The notes under the pieces: generated by a model | Told to the model about the DNA's origin: nothing | Database searches by the model: none | What the model saw: the letters and a program-made list of their open reading frames with translations, nothing else | From: Clostridia bacterium | GTDB lineage: Bacteria; Bacillota; Clostridia; Christensenellales; Aristaeellaceae | Length of the DNA stretch: 49,214 nt | Assembly (NCBI GenBank): GCA_017434085.1 | Contig: JAFRFY010000184.1 | Span: 1 to 49,214, forward strand | Direction of reading: 5' to 3' | Shown here: positions 22,639 to 29,860 of the stretch, piece by piece | How positions within the stretch are numbered: position 1 is the stretch's first letter | Layout: every line of letters starts with the position of its first letter | Position numbers and translations under genes: made by a program

Positions 22639-25173
22639 TCATGCCGCCCCGATCATGATCTTGTAGATATTGACGGCGCTGTTGCCGCGCTTGACGGCGC
22701 GTGCCTCTCCGCCGGCGGGTATCTCATAATACCTGCATACCCTGTATCCGGCCCGGTTGGCAGCATCCGTGCTGTTCAGGTTGCTGATGTTCTCATCGCG
22801 CCAGTTGGTGTAGACCTTCTTGTAGTCGCCCTGCAGGTCGTAGAGTATCATCTCGTGCTCGGCGGCGATGACCTGCTCCTTGGTGATGGTGGGGTTGCCC
22901 TCCCCGGCGTACTTGCGGTAGAGCTTCAACAGCTTGCGGGTGCGGCCGCCGGTCCACTGGGTGCAGCCCAGGCCGAATTTGCCGTGCCAGCCCTTGCCGT
23001 CGTTCCAGCCGTCCGGCTGGCCGTTGAGCAGCTTGGCGTCGGTGAGCAGGTTCATGAAGGCCTCGAGTACGTCCAGGTTGATGTTCCACACGTACTTGCC
23101 CGACCAGTTGTTCCAGTAGTATTTTTCCTCCCCGAAGCGCAGGTGCACGTTGGCCGGGCCGGTGTAGGCGGCGGCCTCCTCCGGGGACAGGTACACGTCG
23201 GTGATGACGGGGGTGCCGTTGGCGTCCTTGGTGTAGTAATCGCCGCCGTCCAGAAAGCAGAAGTACCTGGGACGCTTCTGGTAGTTCTGGATGTACTTGC
23301 TGCTCTCGAACCTGCCGTAGTCGCCCTCGGCACTGGCATTTGCGCAGACGCCCGCGGCAAAGGCCGGTTCATACCCGTTGTTCAGCATAAGCTCGGCGAT
23401 GCCGGCCAATGAGGAACGCTTCGACAGCGAGGAGTTGCGTATGTTGGCGACCATCTGAGCATTGGACGGCAGGTCAGTCGACGGGGCGGTGACGGTCACC
23501 GCGCAGGTGGCCTTTTTGCCGTTGAAGGTCTTGGCGGTGATGGTCGCCATGCCCGGGTTGAGCGCGGCCACGTTGCCGGCGGCGTCCACCGAGGCCACGT
23601 TGGCGTTGCTGCTGGTCCAGGTGATGGCCGAGGCGGTCTTTGAAGGCAGCGTCGCCGCGAGCGTCGCGCCCTGGCCCACCTGCAGCGACAGCTTGCTCTT
23701 GGAAAGCGTCACCTTGGAGGGCGCCTTGATGACCCTCACGGTCAGCCGGAACTTCAATCCGTTGTGGGTCTTGACGGTGATCTTCGCGGTACCCTTCTTC
23801 TTTGCGACCATCAGGCCGTTTTTGTTGACGGACACCACGCTCTTTTTACTGCTGGAGAATGTAAACAGCGCCGCCTCGCCCGGGCCCAGCACCGGGCTGA
23901 GCCGCAGCTTCTCCTTGTTGCCCATGTAGATCGTGGCGGCGGGGAAGGTGAGGGCCGTCGGGGTGTGGCCGGCGAGCACCGTGACCCTGCAACTCGCCTT
24001 CTTCTTGTTGAAGGTGGTGGCGGTCACCCGCGCCGTGCCGACGCCGACGGTCCGCAGGTTGCCCGCGGCGTCCACCGTGGCCACGGCGGGGTTGCTGCTG
24101 GTCCAGGTGATGGCCGAGGCGGAGCCCTTGGGCAGCTTCGCCTTCATCACGTGGCCCTCCTCCAGGCCGATGATCAGCTTCTTCGGGGTCAGGCGGATCT
24201 TCGACGGGGCCTTCACCACCTTCACCACGCAGGTGGCCTTCACGCCGTTGGCGGCGGTGGCGGTGATCTTCGCGGTGCCCTTCTTGCGGGCGTGCAGCAC
24301 CCCCGTGCCCTCCACCTTCACGATGCCGGGCTTGTTGCTGGTCAAGGTGGCCTCCACCGGAGCGCCGGTGTCGGCGGACAGCGCCGTGAACGGCAGGTAT
24401 TCGCCCTTGCCCATGAAGAATTTCGGCGCGGCGAAGGTCAGCGCGGAGGGCGCGGCCTCGGCACCTGCCGCCTCCGCCGACGGAGCCGCGGCCTCGGCGG
24501 GGGATTCGGGCGTCGCTTCCGCCGTGGCCTTGGCGCTGGTCTCGACGGTGGCGTCGGCTTCGAGGGCAGGGGCGCCCTCCGGGGTATCTGCCGCCTTGGC
24601 CTCGGATGCCTCTTTATCTTCCGCGGCCGTGGCCTCGGGCTTTTCCTGATCTTCCGCGGATTTCTCTTTATCTTCCGTAGAATCTTCCGTGGATTTGGCT
24701 TCGGATTCCTCTTGATCTTCCGCAGACTTGGCCGGGGATTCTTCCTCCGGGCTCTCCGCGACGTCGCTCGACGGTTTTTCCCCGGCATCCTCCGCCGTCT
24801 CGGGGGCGGGTTCCTCCGCGGTGGGCGTCGCTTCGTCGGGGGTCGGCTCGTCGAATGCGGGAATATCCTCCGCGACGGTCACGTCGACGGCATCGACGGG
24901 CGTTTCGGTTTCCTCCGCCGCGTCGAGGCCGGAATCATCCGAAGCGGTATCATTCGAAACGGTATCATCCGAAGCGGTATCGCCCGAGTCGGGATCGTCG
25001 CCCAGCTCCAGCTCGATTTCCTCGGATTCCACCGCGGCATCCACCGCCTCCGCGACGATCATCTCCTCAAACGGCTCGCTCGCCGACGGCATCTCTGCCA
25101 GCCCCGCCGTCGTGAGGAGCAGCGCAAGGGCCGCCGCCAGCGAGATCGCGCGCTTTATACTGCTTTTTTTCAT
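22639..25173 (-). CDS. secreted Big2-domain protein with phage-tail-lysozyme-like C-terminus
   Basis: 844 aa. A signal peptide covers residues 1-26. Residues 30-240 are an acidic, low-complexity Glu/Asp/Ala/Pro/Ser stalk. Four bacterial Ig-like (Big2) repeats follow (about 244-570), alternating between two subtypes: one with a Y/F-MG-K/N start, the other with ASAITWTSSN and TVDAAGN. The C-terminal 270 residues (AELMLNNGYEPAFAAGVCANASAEG, later GLGCTQWTGGRTRKLLKLY) resemble phage-tail lysozyme domains (PF18013-like), with Glu in ASAEG as candidate catalytic acid. No LPXTG or SLH anchor is seen. ATG 25173 is preferred over 25182 because AAAGGG lies about 10 nt upstream. Role in wall remodelling is inferred. 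Confidence 0.85.
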   Translation of the reverse strand: MKKSSIKRAISLAAALALLLTTAGLAEMPSASEPFEEMIVAEAVDAAVESEEIELELGDDPDSGDTASDDTVSNDTASDDSGLDAAEETETPVDAVDVTVAEDIPAFDEPTPDEATPTAEEPAPETAEDAGEKPSSDVAESPEEESPAKSAEDQEESEAKSTEDSTEDKEKSAEDQEKPEATAAEDKEASEAKAADTPEGAPALEADATVETSAKATAEATPESPAEAAAPSAEAAGAEAAPSALTFAAPKFFMGKGEYLPFTALSADTGAPVEATLTSNKPGIVKVEGTGVLHARKKGTAKITATAANGVKATCVVKVVKAPSKIRLTPKKLIIGLEEGHVMKAKLPKGSASAITWTSSNPAVATVDAAGNLRTVGVGTARVTATTFNKKKASCRVTVLAGHTPTALTFPAATIYMGNKEKLRLSPVLGPGEAALFTFSSSKKSVVSVNKNGLMVAKKKGTAKITVKTHNGLKFRLTVRVIKAPSKVTLSKSKLSLQVGQGATLAATLPSKTASAITWTSSNANVASVDAAGNVAALNPGMATITAKTFNGKKATCAVTVTAPSTDLPSNAQMVANIRNSSLSKRSSLAGIAELMLNNGYEPAFAAGVCANASAEGDYGRFESSKYIQNYQKRPRYFCFLDGGDYYTKDANGTPVITDVYLSPEEAAAYTGPANVHLRFGEEKYYWNNWSGKYVWNINLDVLEAFMNLLTDAKLLNGQPDGWNDGKGWHGKFGLGCTQWTGGRTRKLLKLYRKYAGEGNPTITKEQVIAAEHEMILYDLQGDYKKVYTNWRDENISNLNSTDAANRAGYRVCRYYEIPAGGEARAVKRGNSAVNIYKIMIGAA

Positions 25174-25228
25174 TGCTGTCATCACCCTTTTCTGTGAATC
25201 CCGGGCAAACACAGGTTTATCCACAACT

Positions 25229-25257
25229 ATATTATCATAATATTTCAAATATTTCAA
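25229..25257 (-). promoter_or_regulatory. promoter of the Big2/lysozyme-like gene
   Basis: Minus strand TTGAAA (25252-25257), 17-bp spacer, TAATAT (25229-25234), in a strongly AT-rich intergenic region about 55 bp before the start codon. Confidence 0.6.
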
Positions 25258-25292
25258 TTCATAGCACAATTAAATTACAGATTGACATACAT

Positions 25293-25322
25293 TTGACACA
25301 AATCTTTGCGATTGGATATGAT
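25293..25322 (+). promoter_or_regulatory. promoter of thyX
   Basis: TTGACA (25293-25298), 18-bp spacer, TATGAT (25317-25322). A second TTGACA lies at 25282 and a second TATAAT at 25362-25367, so more than one start is possible. Confidence 0.6.
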
Positions 25323-25340
25323 TATTGCGGAAGGGCTTGT

Positions 25341-25352
25341 AACAATATTGTT
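25341..25352. promoter_or_regulatory. operator-like palindrome in the thyX leader
   Basis: AACAATATTGTT is a perfect 12-bp palindrome located between the upstream promoter and a second TATAAT at 25362. The position suits a repressor site; no factor can be named. Confidence 0.4.
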
Positions 25353-25398
25353 TTATGATAATATAATGAATATGAACAGGACAGCCAGAGGTGAATGT

Positions 25399-26733
25399 AT
25401 GAAGCAGTCAAAGGCGATCATCGTCAATAAAAACCCGGAGGCCCTGCGGACCGCGGCGGGCTCCGCGCGCATCTCCACCCAGCAGGGCACGGCCATGGAG
25501 ATCTACGCCCGCAGCCTGGGGGACGCGAAGGACCTGGGCCTGATGAACAAGGTGCTCGCCAGCGGGCACAAGTCCGTGATCGAGCACCAGACCGTGAACA
25601 TCGCGTTCAACGACGTGTCCGTGCTGGTGGAGCAGTTCGTGATCGAGTGCCGCCTGGCGTCGTTCACGGTGAAGTCCCGGAGGTACGTGGACTTCGGCGC
25701 GGCAGGCTGGGTGCGCCCCGAGGGGCTGACCGGCGAACAGGGCAGGCTGTACGACGAAACCATGGCCGCCCGGTTCGAGGACTACCGGCGCTTGCTGGAG
25801 CTGGGCGTGCCGAAGGAGGACGCCCGCTTCGTGCTGCCGTACTGCCTCAGGAGCAACTTTTTCATGACCGTCAACGCCCGGGAGCTGATCGCGCTGATCT
25901 GCGCCATGCTGTACGGGCGGGGAAAGGGTTTTTCAGAGCTGGAGGCGCTGGGACGCCAGTTGAAGGCACAGTTCGACGCCATGTACCCCGGCGTGATCGA
26001 CGCCGAGGCCGCGCGCTATCCCGCGTATGCGCCGCTGCCGCTGCCTGAGGATATCAAGGCGGGCGCGGAGAGGGCGGGGGACGCGGAGCTGATCGCCGCG
26101 CCACGGGACGCCGAGGACCTGCTGGGCATGGCGCTGGAGTTCACGGGCCGCTTCGCCCCGAAGGCCTTCCCGGACGTCAGGCGCGAAAACCTGCGCGCCA
26201 TGCTGACCGACGCCCGCCCGAGGGAGCTGGAGGCGCTCAGCTACACCTTCCACATCAAGCGCGTGTCGCTGGCGTGCGTGACCCACTTCACCCGGCACAG
26301 GATGGTCTCGCTGCTGGTGCCGCCGGTGGTGAAGGGCCTGGCGGAGGGGGACTACGTGTTGCCGGAGACGGTGAAGGCCATCCCGGAGGCGGAGGCGCTC
26401 TACCGCCGCGCATTCGAGGCGCAGAGCCGCGCCGCGCGGGAGGCGGGGGCGCTGGGATTCTCAATGGAGGGGCTGTCCTACTTCGCCATGAGCGGCCACG
26501 AGATCGACCTGATGCTCACCATGAACGCCCGGGAGATCGTGCACTTCATGAAGCTGCGCACCTGTCGCCGGGCCCAGTGGGAAATCCGCGGCGTGGCATG
26601 GCGGATGCTGGAGGAGCTGCGGGAATCCTGCCCGGAGATATTCGGCGGCTTCGGGCCGAGCTGCGTCTACGGCAAATGCCCCGAGGGGCGCATGAGCTGC
26701 GGAAAGCCGTATAAATCCATATGGGAGGAATGA
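25399..26733 (+). CDS. thyX: double-domain FAD-dependent thymidylate synthase (ThyX)
   Basis: 444 aa, about twice a normal ThyX (220-250 aa). ThyX makes dTMP from dUMP using FAD and folate. Two ThyX-like halves are visible. The first has H-K-S-V-I-E-H-Q and ECRLASFTVKSRRYV, which keeps the S-x-R-Y end of the RHRxxSxNExSxRY motif but has lost its RHR start. The second has THFTRHRMVSLLVPP, which keeps RHR and the first Ser but lost S-x-R-Y, and it alone has NAREIVHFMKLRTCRRAQWE. The active site may thus be composite. ATG 25399 is chosen because AGAGGTGA precedes it. An HD nucleotidase gene follows after 3 bp, consistent with dUMP/dTMP metabolism. Confidence 0.9.
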   Translation: MKQSKAIIVNKNPEALRTAAGSARISTQQGTAMEIYARSLGDAKDLGLMNKVLASGHKSVIEHQTVNIAFNDVSVLVEQFVIECRLASFTVKSRRYVDFGAAGWVRPEGLTGEQGRLYDETMAARFEDYRRLLELGVPKEDARFVLPYCLRSNFFMTVNARELIALICAMLYGRGKGFSELEALGRQLKAQFDAMYPGVIDAEAARYPAYAPLPLPEDIKAGAERAGDAELIAAPRDAEDLLGMALEFTGRFAPKAFPDVRRENLRAMLTDARPRELEALSYTFHIKRVSLACVTHFTRHRMVSLLVPPVVKGLAEGDYVLPETVKAIPEAEALYRRAFEAQSRAAREAGALGFSMEGLSYFAMSGHEIDLMLTMNAREIVHFMKLRTCRRAQWEIRGVAWRMLEELRESCPEIFGGFGPSCVYGKCPEGRMSCGKPYKSIWEE

Positions 26734-26736
26734 ATC

Positions 26737-27303
26737 ATGAAGCCCGATGAGCTGTTGAAGGCGCTGCACGTCGCGGAACGCCTCAAGGATACCATGCGGC
26801 ACTGCTACACCTCCGGCGGACGCCGGGAGAGCGTGGCGGAGCACAGCTGGCGCATGACGCTGATGGCCTACCTGGTGTCCGACGAATTCCCGGAGGCCGA
26901 CATGAACCGGGTCATCAGGATGTGCCTGATCCACGATCTGGGGGAGTGCTTCACCGGCGACATCCCCACCTTCTTAAAGACCGAGGGGGACGAGGCGAAG
27001 GAGGAGGCATTGCTCTACCGCTGGGTGGCGTCCCTGCCGGAGCCCTTCGCCACGGACATGCGGCAGATGTACGACGAGATGGCCGCACGGGAGACGCTGG
27101 AGGCGAAGATCTATAAGGCCATGGACAGCCTGGAGGCCGTGATCCAGCACAACGAGTCCGATCTCGACACCTGGGAGCCCCACGAATACGAGTTGAACCG
27201 CACCTACGCCTACGATCGTGTGGCGTTTTCGGAGTATTTGAAGGAGCTGCGCGCCGCCATTCGGCGGAATACGGAGGAAAAGATCGCGGGAGCGGGGAAG
27301 TGA
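26737..27303 (+). CDS. HD-domain protein, YfbR-like 5'-deoxynucleotidase
   Basis: 188 aa. The HD motifs are complete: His36 in AEHSWRM, His66-Asp67 in LIHDLGE, and a later Asp in KAMDSLEA (about 129). The FTGDIP segment after the HD is typical of YfbR-type 5'-deoxynucleotidases, which dephosphorylate dNMPs. GGAGG lies 8 nt before the ATG. The 3-bp gap after thyX indicates co-transcription. A role in balancing dUMP or dTMP pools is a reasonable inference; the nucleotide preference is not visible. Confidence 0.88.
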   Translation: MKPDELLKALHVAERLKDTMRHCYTSGGRRESVAEHSWRMTLMAYLVSDEFPEADMNRVIRMCLIHDLGECFTGDIPTFLKTEGDEAKEEALLYRWVASLPEPFATDMRQMYDEMAARETLEAKIYKAMDSLEAVIQHNESDLDTWEPHEYELNRTYAYDRVAFSEYLKELRAAIRRNTEEKIAGAGK

Positions 27304-27317
27304 TCATGCTAACGCCG

Positions 27318-27396
27318 CGTAGGGGCGCCCAATGGGCGCCCGCCCAATCAGAATCCATGGTTTCTGCCGGGCGGGCGGCCAATGGCCGCCCCTACG
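27318..27396. repeat. GTAGGGGCG-ended palindromic intergenic element
   Basis: Inverted ends CGTAGGGGCG (27318) and CGCCCCTACG (to 27396). Each arm also contains its own palindrome: GGGCGCCCAATGGGCGCCC on the left and GGGCGGCCAATGGCCGCCC on the right. The element fills the gap between the convergent HD and recX genes and could form a cruciform or a two-hairpin RNA. The same GTAGGGGCG word ends the arms of the element at 29801. Confidence 0.7.
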
Positions 27397-27434
27397 TTGG
27401 GTTTGGCTGTATTTCAATCGTTTTGTGACAACCC

Positions 27435-28046
27435 CTATTCCGTGAAATCGTCGATTGTCGCCTCGATCACGTCCCACCCGAAGCCCCGCCGGGCAAGGGC
27501 CTGGGACAGCTTCGCGCGGGCCTCGCGCGGGGGAAGGGATTCGTATTTACGCCACAGGCCCCGGGCGGCGGCGCGGCAGGCGTCGCGCTGCTGGGCGTCG
27601 TCGAAGCAGGCGAGGGCGTCTCCGGCGTCGTCCGCGGAGATGCCCCTGGCCATCAGCTTGCGCTTGAAGCTGTAGACGCCCACGGCCTTTGCGGCGTGGG
27701 CCTCGGCCATGCGCCGGGCGTAGCGGGCATCGTCGATGAGCCCGGCGGACGTAAGCCGCGCCACCGTCGCCTCTATGGCCGGGGCCACGTAGCCCTTGCG
27801 CCGGAGGGCGTCGGAGAGCTGCTTTTCGGTGCGCTCACTGCGGTCCAGCTGGGTCAGCGCGGCCTCGTAGGCGTCGGCGCGCTGCACCTCGGCGACGTTT
27901 TCGAGCCAGAGCTCGGGGTCGATCTCATCGCCTTCATGAAGCGGACACTTCTCAAAGTGGGCCACCGGCAGGCGGGCGATCGTCGCGCCGTCGGCCTGCA
28001 CGACCACGCGTCCCCGTATGACCTCGATCCCCGTTATGACCGCCAT
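27435..28046 (-). CDS. recX: RecX regulatory protein
   Basis: 203 aa. RecX binds RecA filaments and limits recombination. Repeated three-helix RecX modules are visible: A-L-x-x-L-x-R-x-x-R-T-E-K-Q-L-x-x-x-L-R-x-K-G-Y, then A-x-L-I-D-D-x-R-Y-A-R, then K-R-K-L-M-A-R-G-I and a final R-R-G-F-x-W-D-V-I-E. The ATG at 28046 has GGGAGG 8 nt upstream; the frame extends upstream without signals. A TATAAT lies at 28087-28092 on the minus strand. Divergent from yebC. Confidence 0.92.
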   Translation of the reverse strand: MAVITGIEVIRGRVVVQADGATIARLPVAHFEKCPLHEGDEIDPELWLENVAEVQRADAYEAALTQLDRSERTEKQLSDALRRKGYVAPAIEATVARLTSAGLIDDARYARRMAEAHAAKAVGVYSFKRKLMARGISADDAGDALACFDDAQQRDACRAAARGLWRKYESLPPREARAKLSQALARRGFGWDVIEATIDDFTE

Positions 28047-28103
28047 GCGCGCCGCCTCCCGATAAAAATACTTTATGCTGGCATTAATTATACGCTGTTT
28101 TTC

Positions 28104-28133
28104 TTGACGATTCCAGCCTGTTTGTGTTATCAT
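28104..28133 (+). promoter_or_regulatory. promoter of yebC
   Basis: TTGACG (28104-28109), 18-bp spacer, TATCAT (28128-28133), 32 bp before the start codon. Confidence 0.65.
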
Positions 28134-28164
28134 ATATCCATTAGTGTACTGGGAGGGATTGTCC

Positions 28165-28914
28165 ATGTCGGGACATAACAAATGGTCAACCATCAAGAAT
28201 AAGAAGGCCAAGACGGATGCCGCAAAGGGCAAGATTTTCACCAAGATTGGCCGTGAAATTGTCATCGCCGTGAAGACCGGCGGCAGCGCCGACCCCGCGC
28301 TGAACAGCAAGCTGAAGGACGTCATCGCCAAGGCGAAGGCGGCCAATATGCCCAACGACAACATCCAGCGCTCCATCAAGAAGGCCGCGGGCGAGGGCGA
28401 GTCCGCCAACTACAAGGAGGTCACCTACGAGGGCTACGCGCCCTGCGGCGTGGCCGTGATCGTGGAGATCGTCACCGACAACCTAAACCGCACCGCCAGC
28501 GAAGTGCGCCACATATTCGACAAGTGCGGCGGCTCCCTGGGCGCTTCCGGCTGCGTGTCCTGGAAGTTCGAGCGCAAGGGCGTGATCGTGATCGACAATT
28601 CAAAGGGCATGGACGAGGACGAGCTCACCATGCTGGCCCTGGACGCCGGCGCGGACGACGTGGAGTACAACGAGGATTCCGCGGTGATCTACACCGACCC
28701 CAACGACTTCTCCGAGGTGCGCGACAACCTGGAGAACGCCGGCTGCACGTTCCTGTCCGCCGAGCGCGCCATGATCCCCACCACCACCACGGCGCTGCCG
28801 GACGAGGAGAGCGTCCAGAAGGTCACCAAGCTGCTGGACTGGCTGGAGGAGTACGACGACACCGAAAACGTCTACCACGACGCCGAGCTGCCGGAGGAAG
28901 AAGAGGAAGACTGA
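28165..28914 (+). CDS. yebC: YebC/PmpR family protein
   Basis: 249 aa, full length. The family signature MSGHNKWSTIKNKKAKTDAAKGK opens the protein (key residues G-H-x-K-W-x-x-I-x-x-K-K), followed by MPNDNIQRSIKKA, YEGYAP and TDNLNRTASEVRHIF. YebC proteins bind DNA as regulators in some species and, more recently, relieve ribosome stalling at proline-rich stretches in others. The start has GGGAGGG 7 nt upstream. The C-terminus ends in an acidic tail (PEEEEED). Monocistronic with its own terminator. Confidence 0.97.
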   Translation: MSGHNKWSTIKNKKAKTDAAKGKIFTKIGREIVIAVKTGGSADPALNSKLKDVIAKAKAANMPNDNIQRSIKKAAGEGESANYKEVTYEGYAPCGVAVIVEIVTDNLNRTASEVRHIFDKCGGSLGASGCVSWKFERKGVIVIDNSKGMDEDELTMLALDAGADDVEYNEDSAVIYTDPNDFSEVRDNLENAGCTFLSAERAMIPTTTTALPDEESVQKVTKLLDWLEEYDDTENVYHDAELPEEEEED

Positions 28915-28928
28915 TCTTCCCGAAATCA

Positions 28929-28972
28929 GGGCCGCAGGTTCGCCGAAAGGGCGCGCCTGCGGCCTTTGTCTA
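28929..28972 (+). terminator. intrinsic terminator after yebC
   Basis: GGCCGCAGG (28930-28938) pairs with CCTGCGGCC (28956-28964), with further pairing inside the loop, and TTTGTCT follows. Confidence 0.75.
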
Positions 28973-29013
28973 TCTTGCCTTAAATTGTTAACGTAATATC
29001 TTTATCTAACTTC

Positions 29014-29042
29014 TTGACGAAATGATAATAAAGGCGTATATT
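29014..29042 (+). promoter_or_regulatory. promoter of the CbiC-like gene
   Basis: TTGACG (29014-29019), 17-bp spacer, TATATT (29037-29042). The predicted leader is about 130 nt, unusually long for this window. Confidence 0.65.
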
Positions 29043-29058
29043 GTTCACAGAGTTTATC

Positions 29059-29091
29059 GACAATAGTTGTCGTGTGGTTACAATATGTAAC
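29059..29091 (+). other. two small hairpins in the leader of the CbiC-like gene
   Basis: GACAATAGTTGTC (29059-29071) and GTTACAATATGTAAC (29077-29091) each form a 5-bp stem. They lie just after the predicted start of transcription. They could be RNA hairpins or protein-binding dyads. I see no cobalamin-riboswitch B12 box. Confidence 0.35.
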
Positions 29092-29180
29092 AAATCTCAT
29101 AAAACGGCGTTGCACATGACTGACTATGCAGACGCTCCCGACAATCCTGGAAATCAGCTTGTCGAAACGGAGGGTGAAAA

Positions 29181-29795
29181 TTGTACAGAAGAGATGCGGG
29201 AGAAAACGGAAGGCACCGCATGGGGGTACCCTATGTCAATCCGGGGACGGCCAATATCCTGAGGGAAATCACAGAGGAAACCAGGGACCCGGCACTGGCG
29301 CAAAGCATTTATTTCGGGCCCACCGCCCTGACGCACATCAAGCGGCTTATGGAGATGGGCGGCGCCATCATCGCGGACACCACGCTGGTGGCCAACGACA
29401 TCGACATGAGCCTGTTCGGCAACAGCGCGGCGAAGGTCGTGTGCTTCATCGACGATCCGCAGGTGGTGGCGCTGGCGGAGCAAAAACACATCACGCGCGC
29501 GGAGGTGGCCGTGGACTACGGGCTCTCGCTCCCCGGCATGAAGCTGATGGTCGTGGGCAGCGCGCCCGCGGCGATCAACCGCATGATCCAGCGCCGGCAG
29601 CGCGAGCCGATGAGCGACGTGTGCGTGCTGGCGGCCCCCACGGGCTTTGCCAGCGTGATACAGCTCAAGGAGCGGCTGATGGATTCCGACCTGTCCAGCA
29701 TCGTGGTGCGCGGCAAGAAGGGCGGCATACCCGTCACCGTGGCGATGCTCAACGCGATCCTCCGGGAAGTGTCGAGAGAGATGAAGCAATCATGA
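29181..29795 (+). CDS. CbiC/CobH-like protein lacking the catalytic-His segment
   Basis: 204 aa from a TTG with GGAGGG upstream; an ATG at 29220 (191 aa) also has a weaker GGAAGG and fits the family start (YVNPGTANIL). The fold matches precorrin-8X/cobalt-precorrin-8 methylmutase: GGAIIADTTLVAND, VVCFIDDPQVVALAE, ITRAEVAVD, VVGSAPAAINRMI, APTGFASVIQLKERL and RGKKGGIPVTVAMLNAIL. However, the R-V-I-H-x-T-G-D block holding the catalytic histidine, normally between the first helix and the FGPTAL-like segment, is absent; that stretch is about 20 residues short. No other cobalamin genes are in the window. Either a diverged enzyme or a new function. Confidence 0.75.
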   Translation: MYRRDAGENGRHRMGVPYVNPGTANILREITEETRDPALAQSIYFGPTALTHIKRLMEMGGAIIADTTLVANDIDMSLFGNSAAKVVCFIDDPQVVALAEQKHITRAEVAVDYGLSLPGMKLMVVGSAPAAINRMIQRRQREPMSDVCVLAAPTGFASVIQLKERLMDSDLSSIVVRGKKGGIPVTVAMLNAILREVSREMKQS

Positions 29796-29800
29796 CGAGC

Positions 29801-29855
29801 GATGAGGGCATCGCCCCTACACCGTGTGATTAACGGTAGGGGCGATGCCCTCATC
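29801..29855. repeat. perfect 20-bp inverted repeat with GTAGGGGCG word
   Basis: GATGAGGGCATCGCCCCTAC (29801-29820) and its exact reverse complement (29836-29855), separated by 15 nt. It sits between the convergent CbiC-like and kinase genes. There is no T-run, so a simple intrinsic terminator is unlikely. It shares the CGCCCCTAC/GTAGGGGCG word with the element at 27318. Confidence 0.75.
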
Positions 29856-29860
29856 ATCTG

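Noticed and set aside
27300-27434. Insertion sequence between the HD and recX genes
   Set aside because: The inverted-ended element is only 79 bp, with no transposase and no evident target-site duplication, so it is listed as a repeat only.
29043-29180. Cobalamin riboswitch before the CbiC-like gene
   Set aside because: No B12 box or GCCACTG-type core was seen; only two small dyads are present.
29041-29262. A 73-codon frame upstream of the CbiC-like gene
   Set aside because: Its start coincides with the predicted -10/start region, it has no ribosome site and it overlaps the real gene in another frame.
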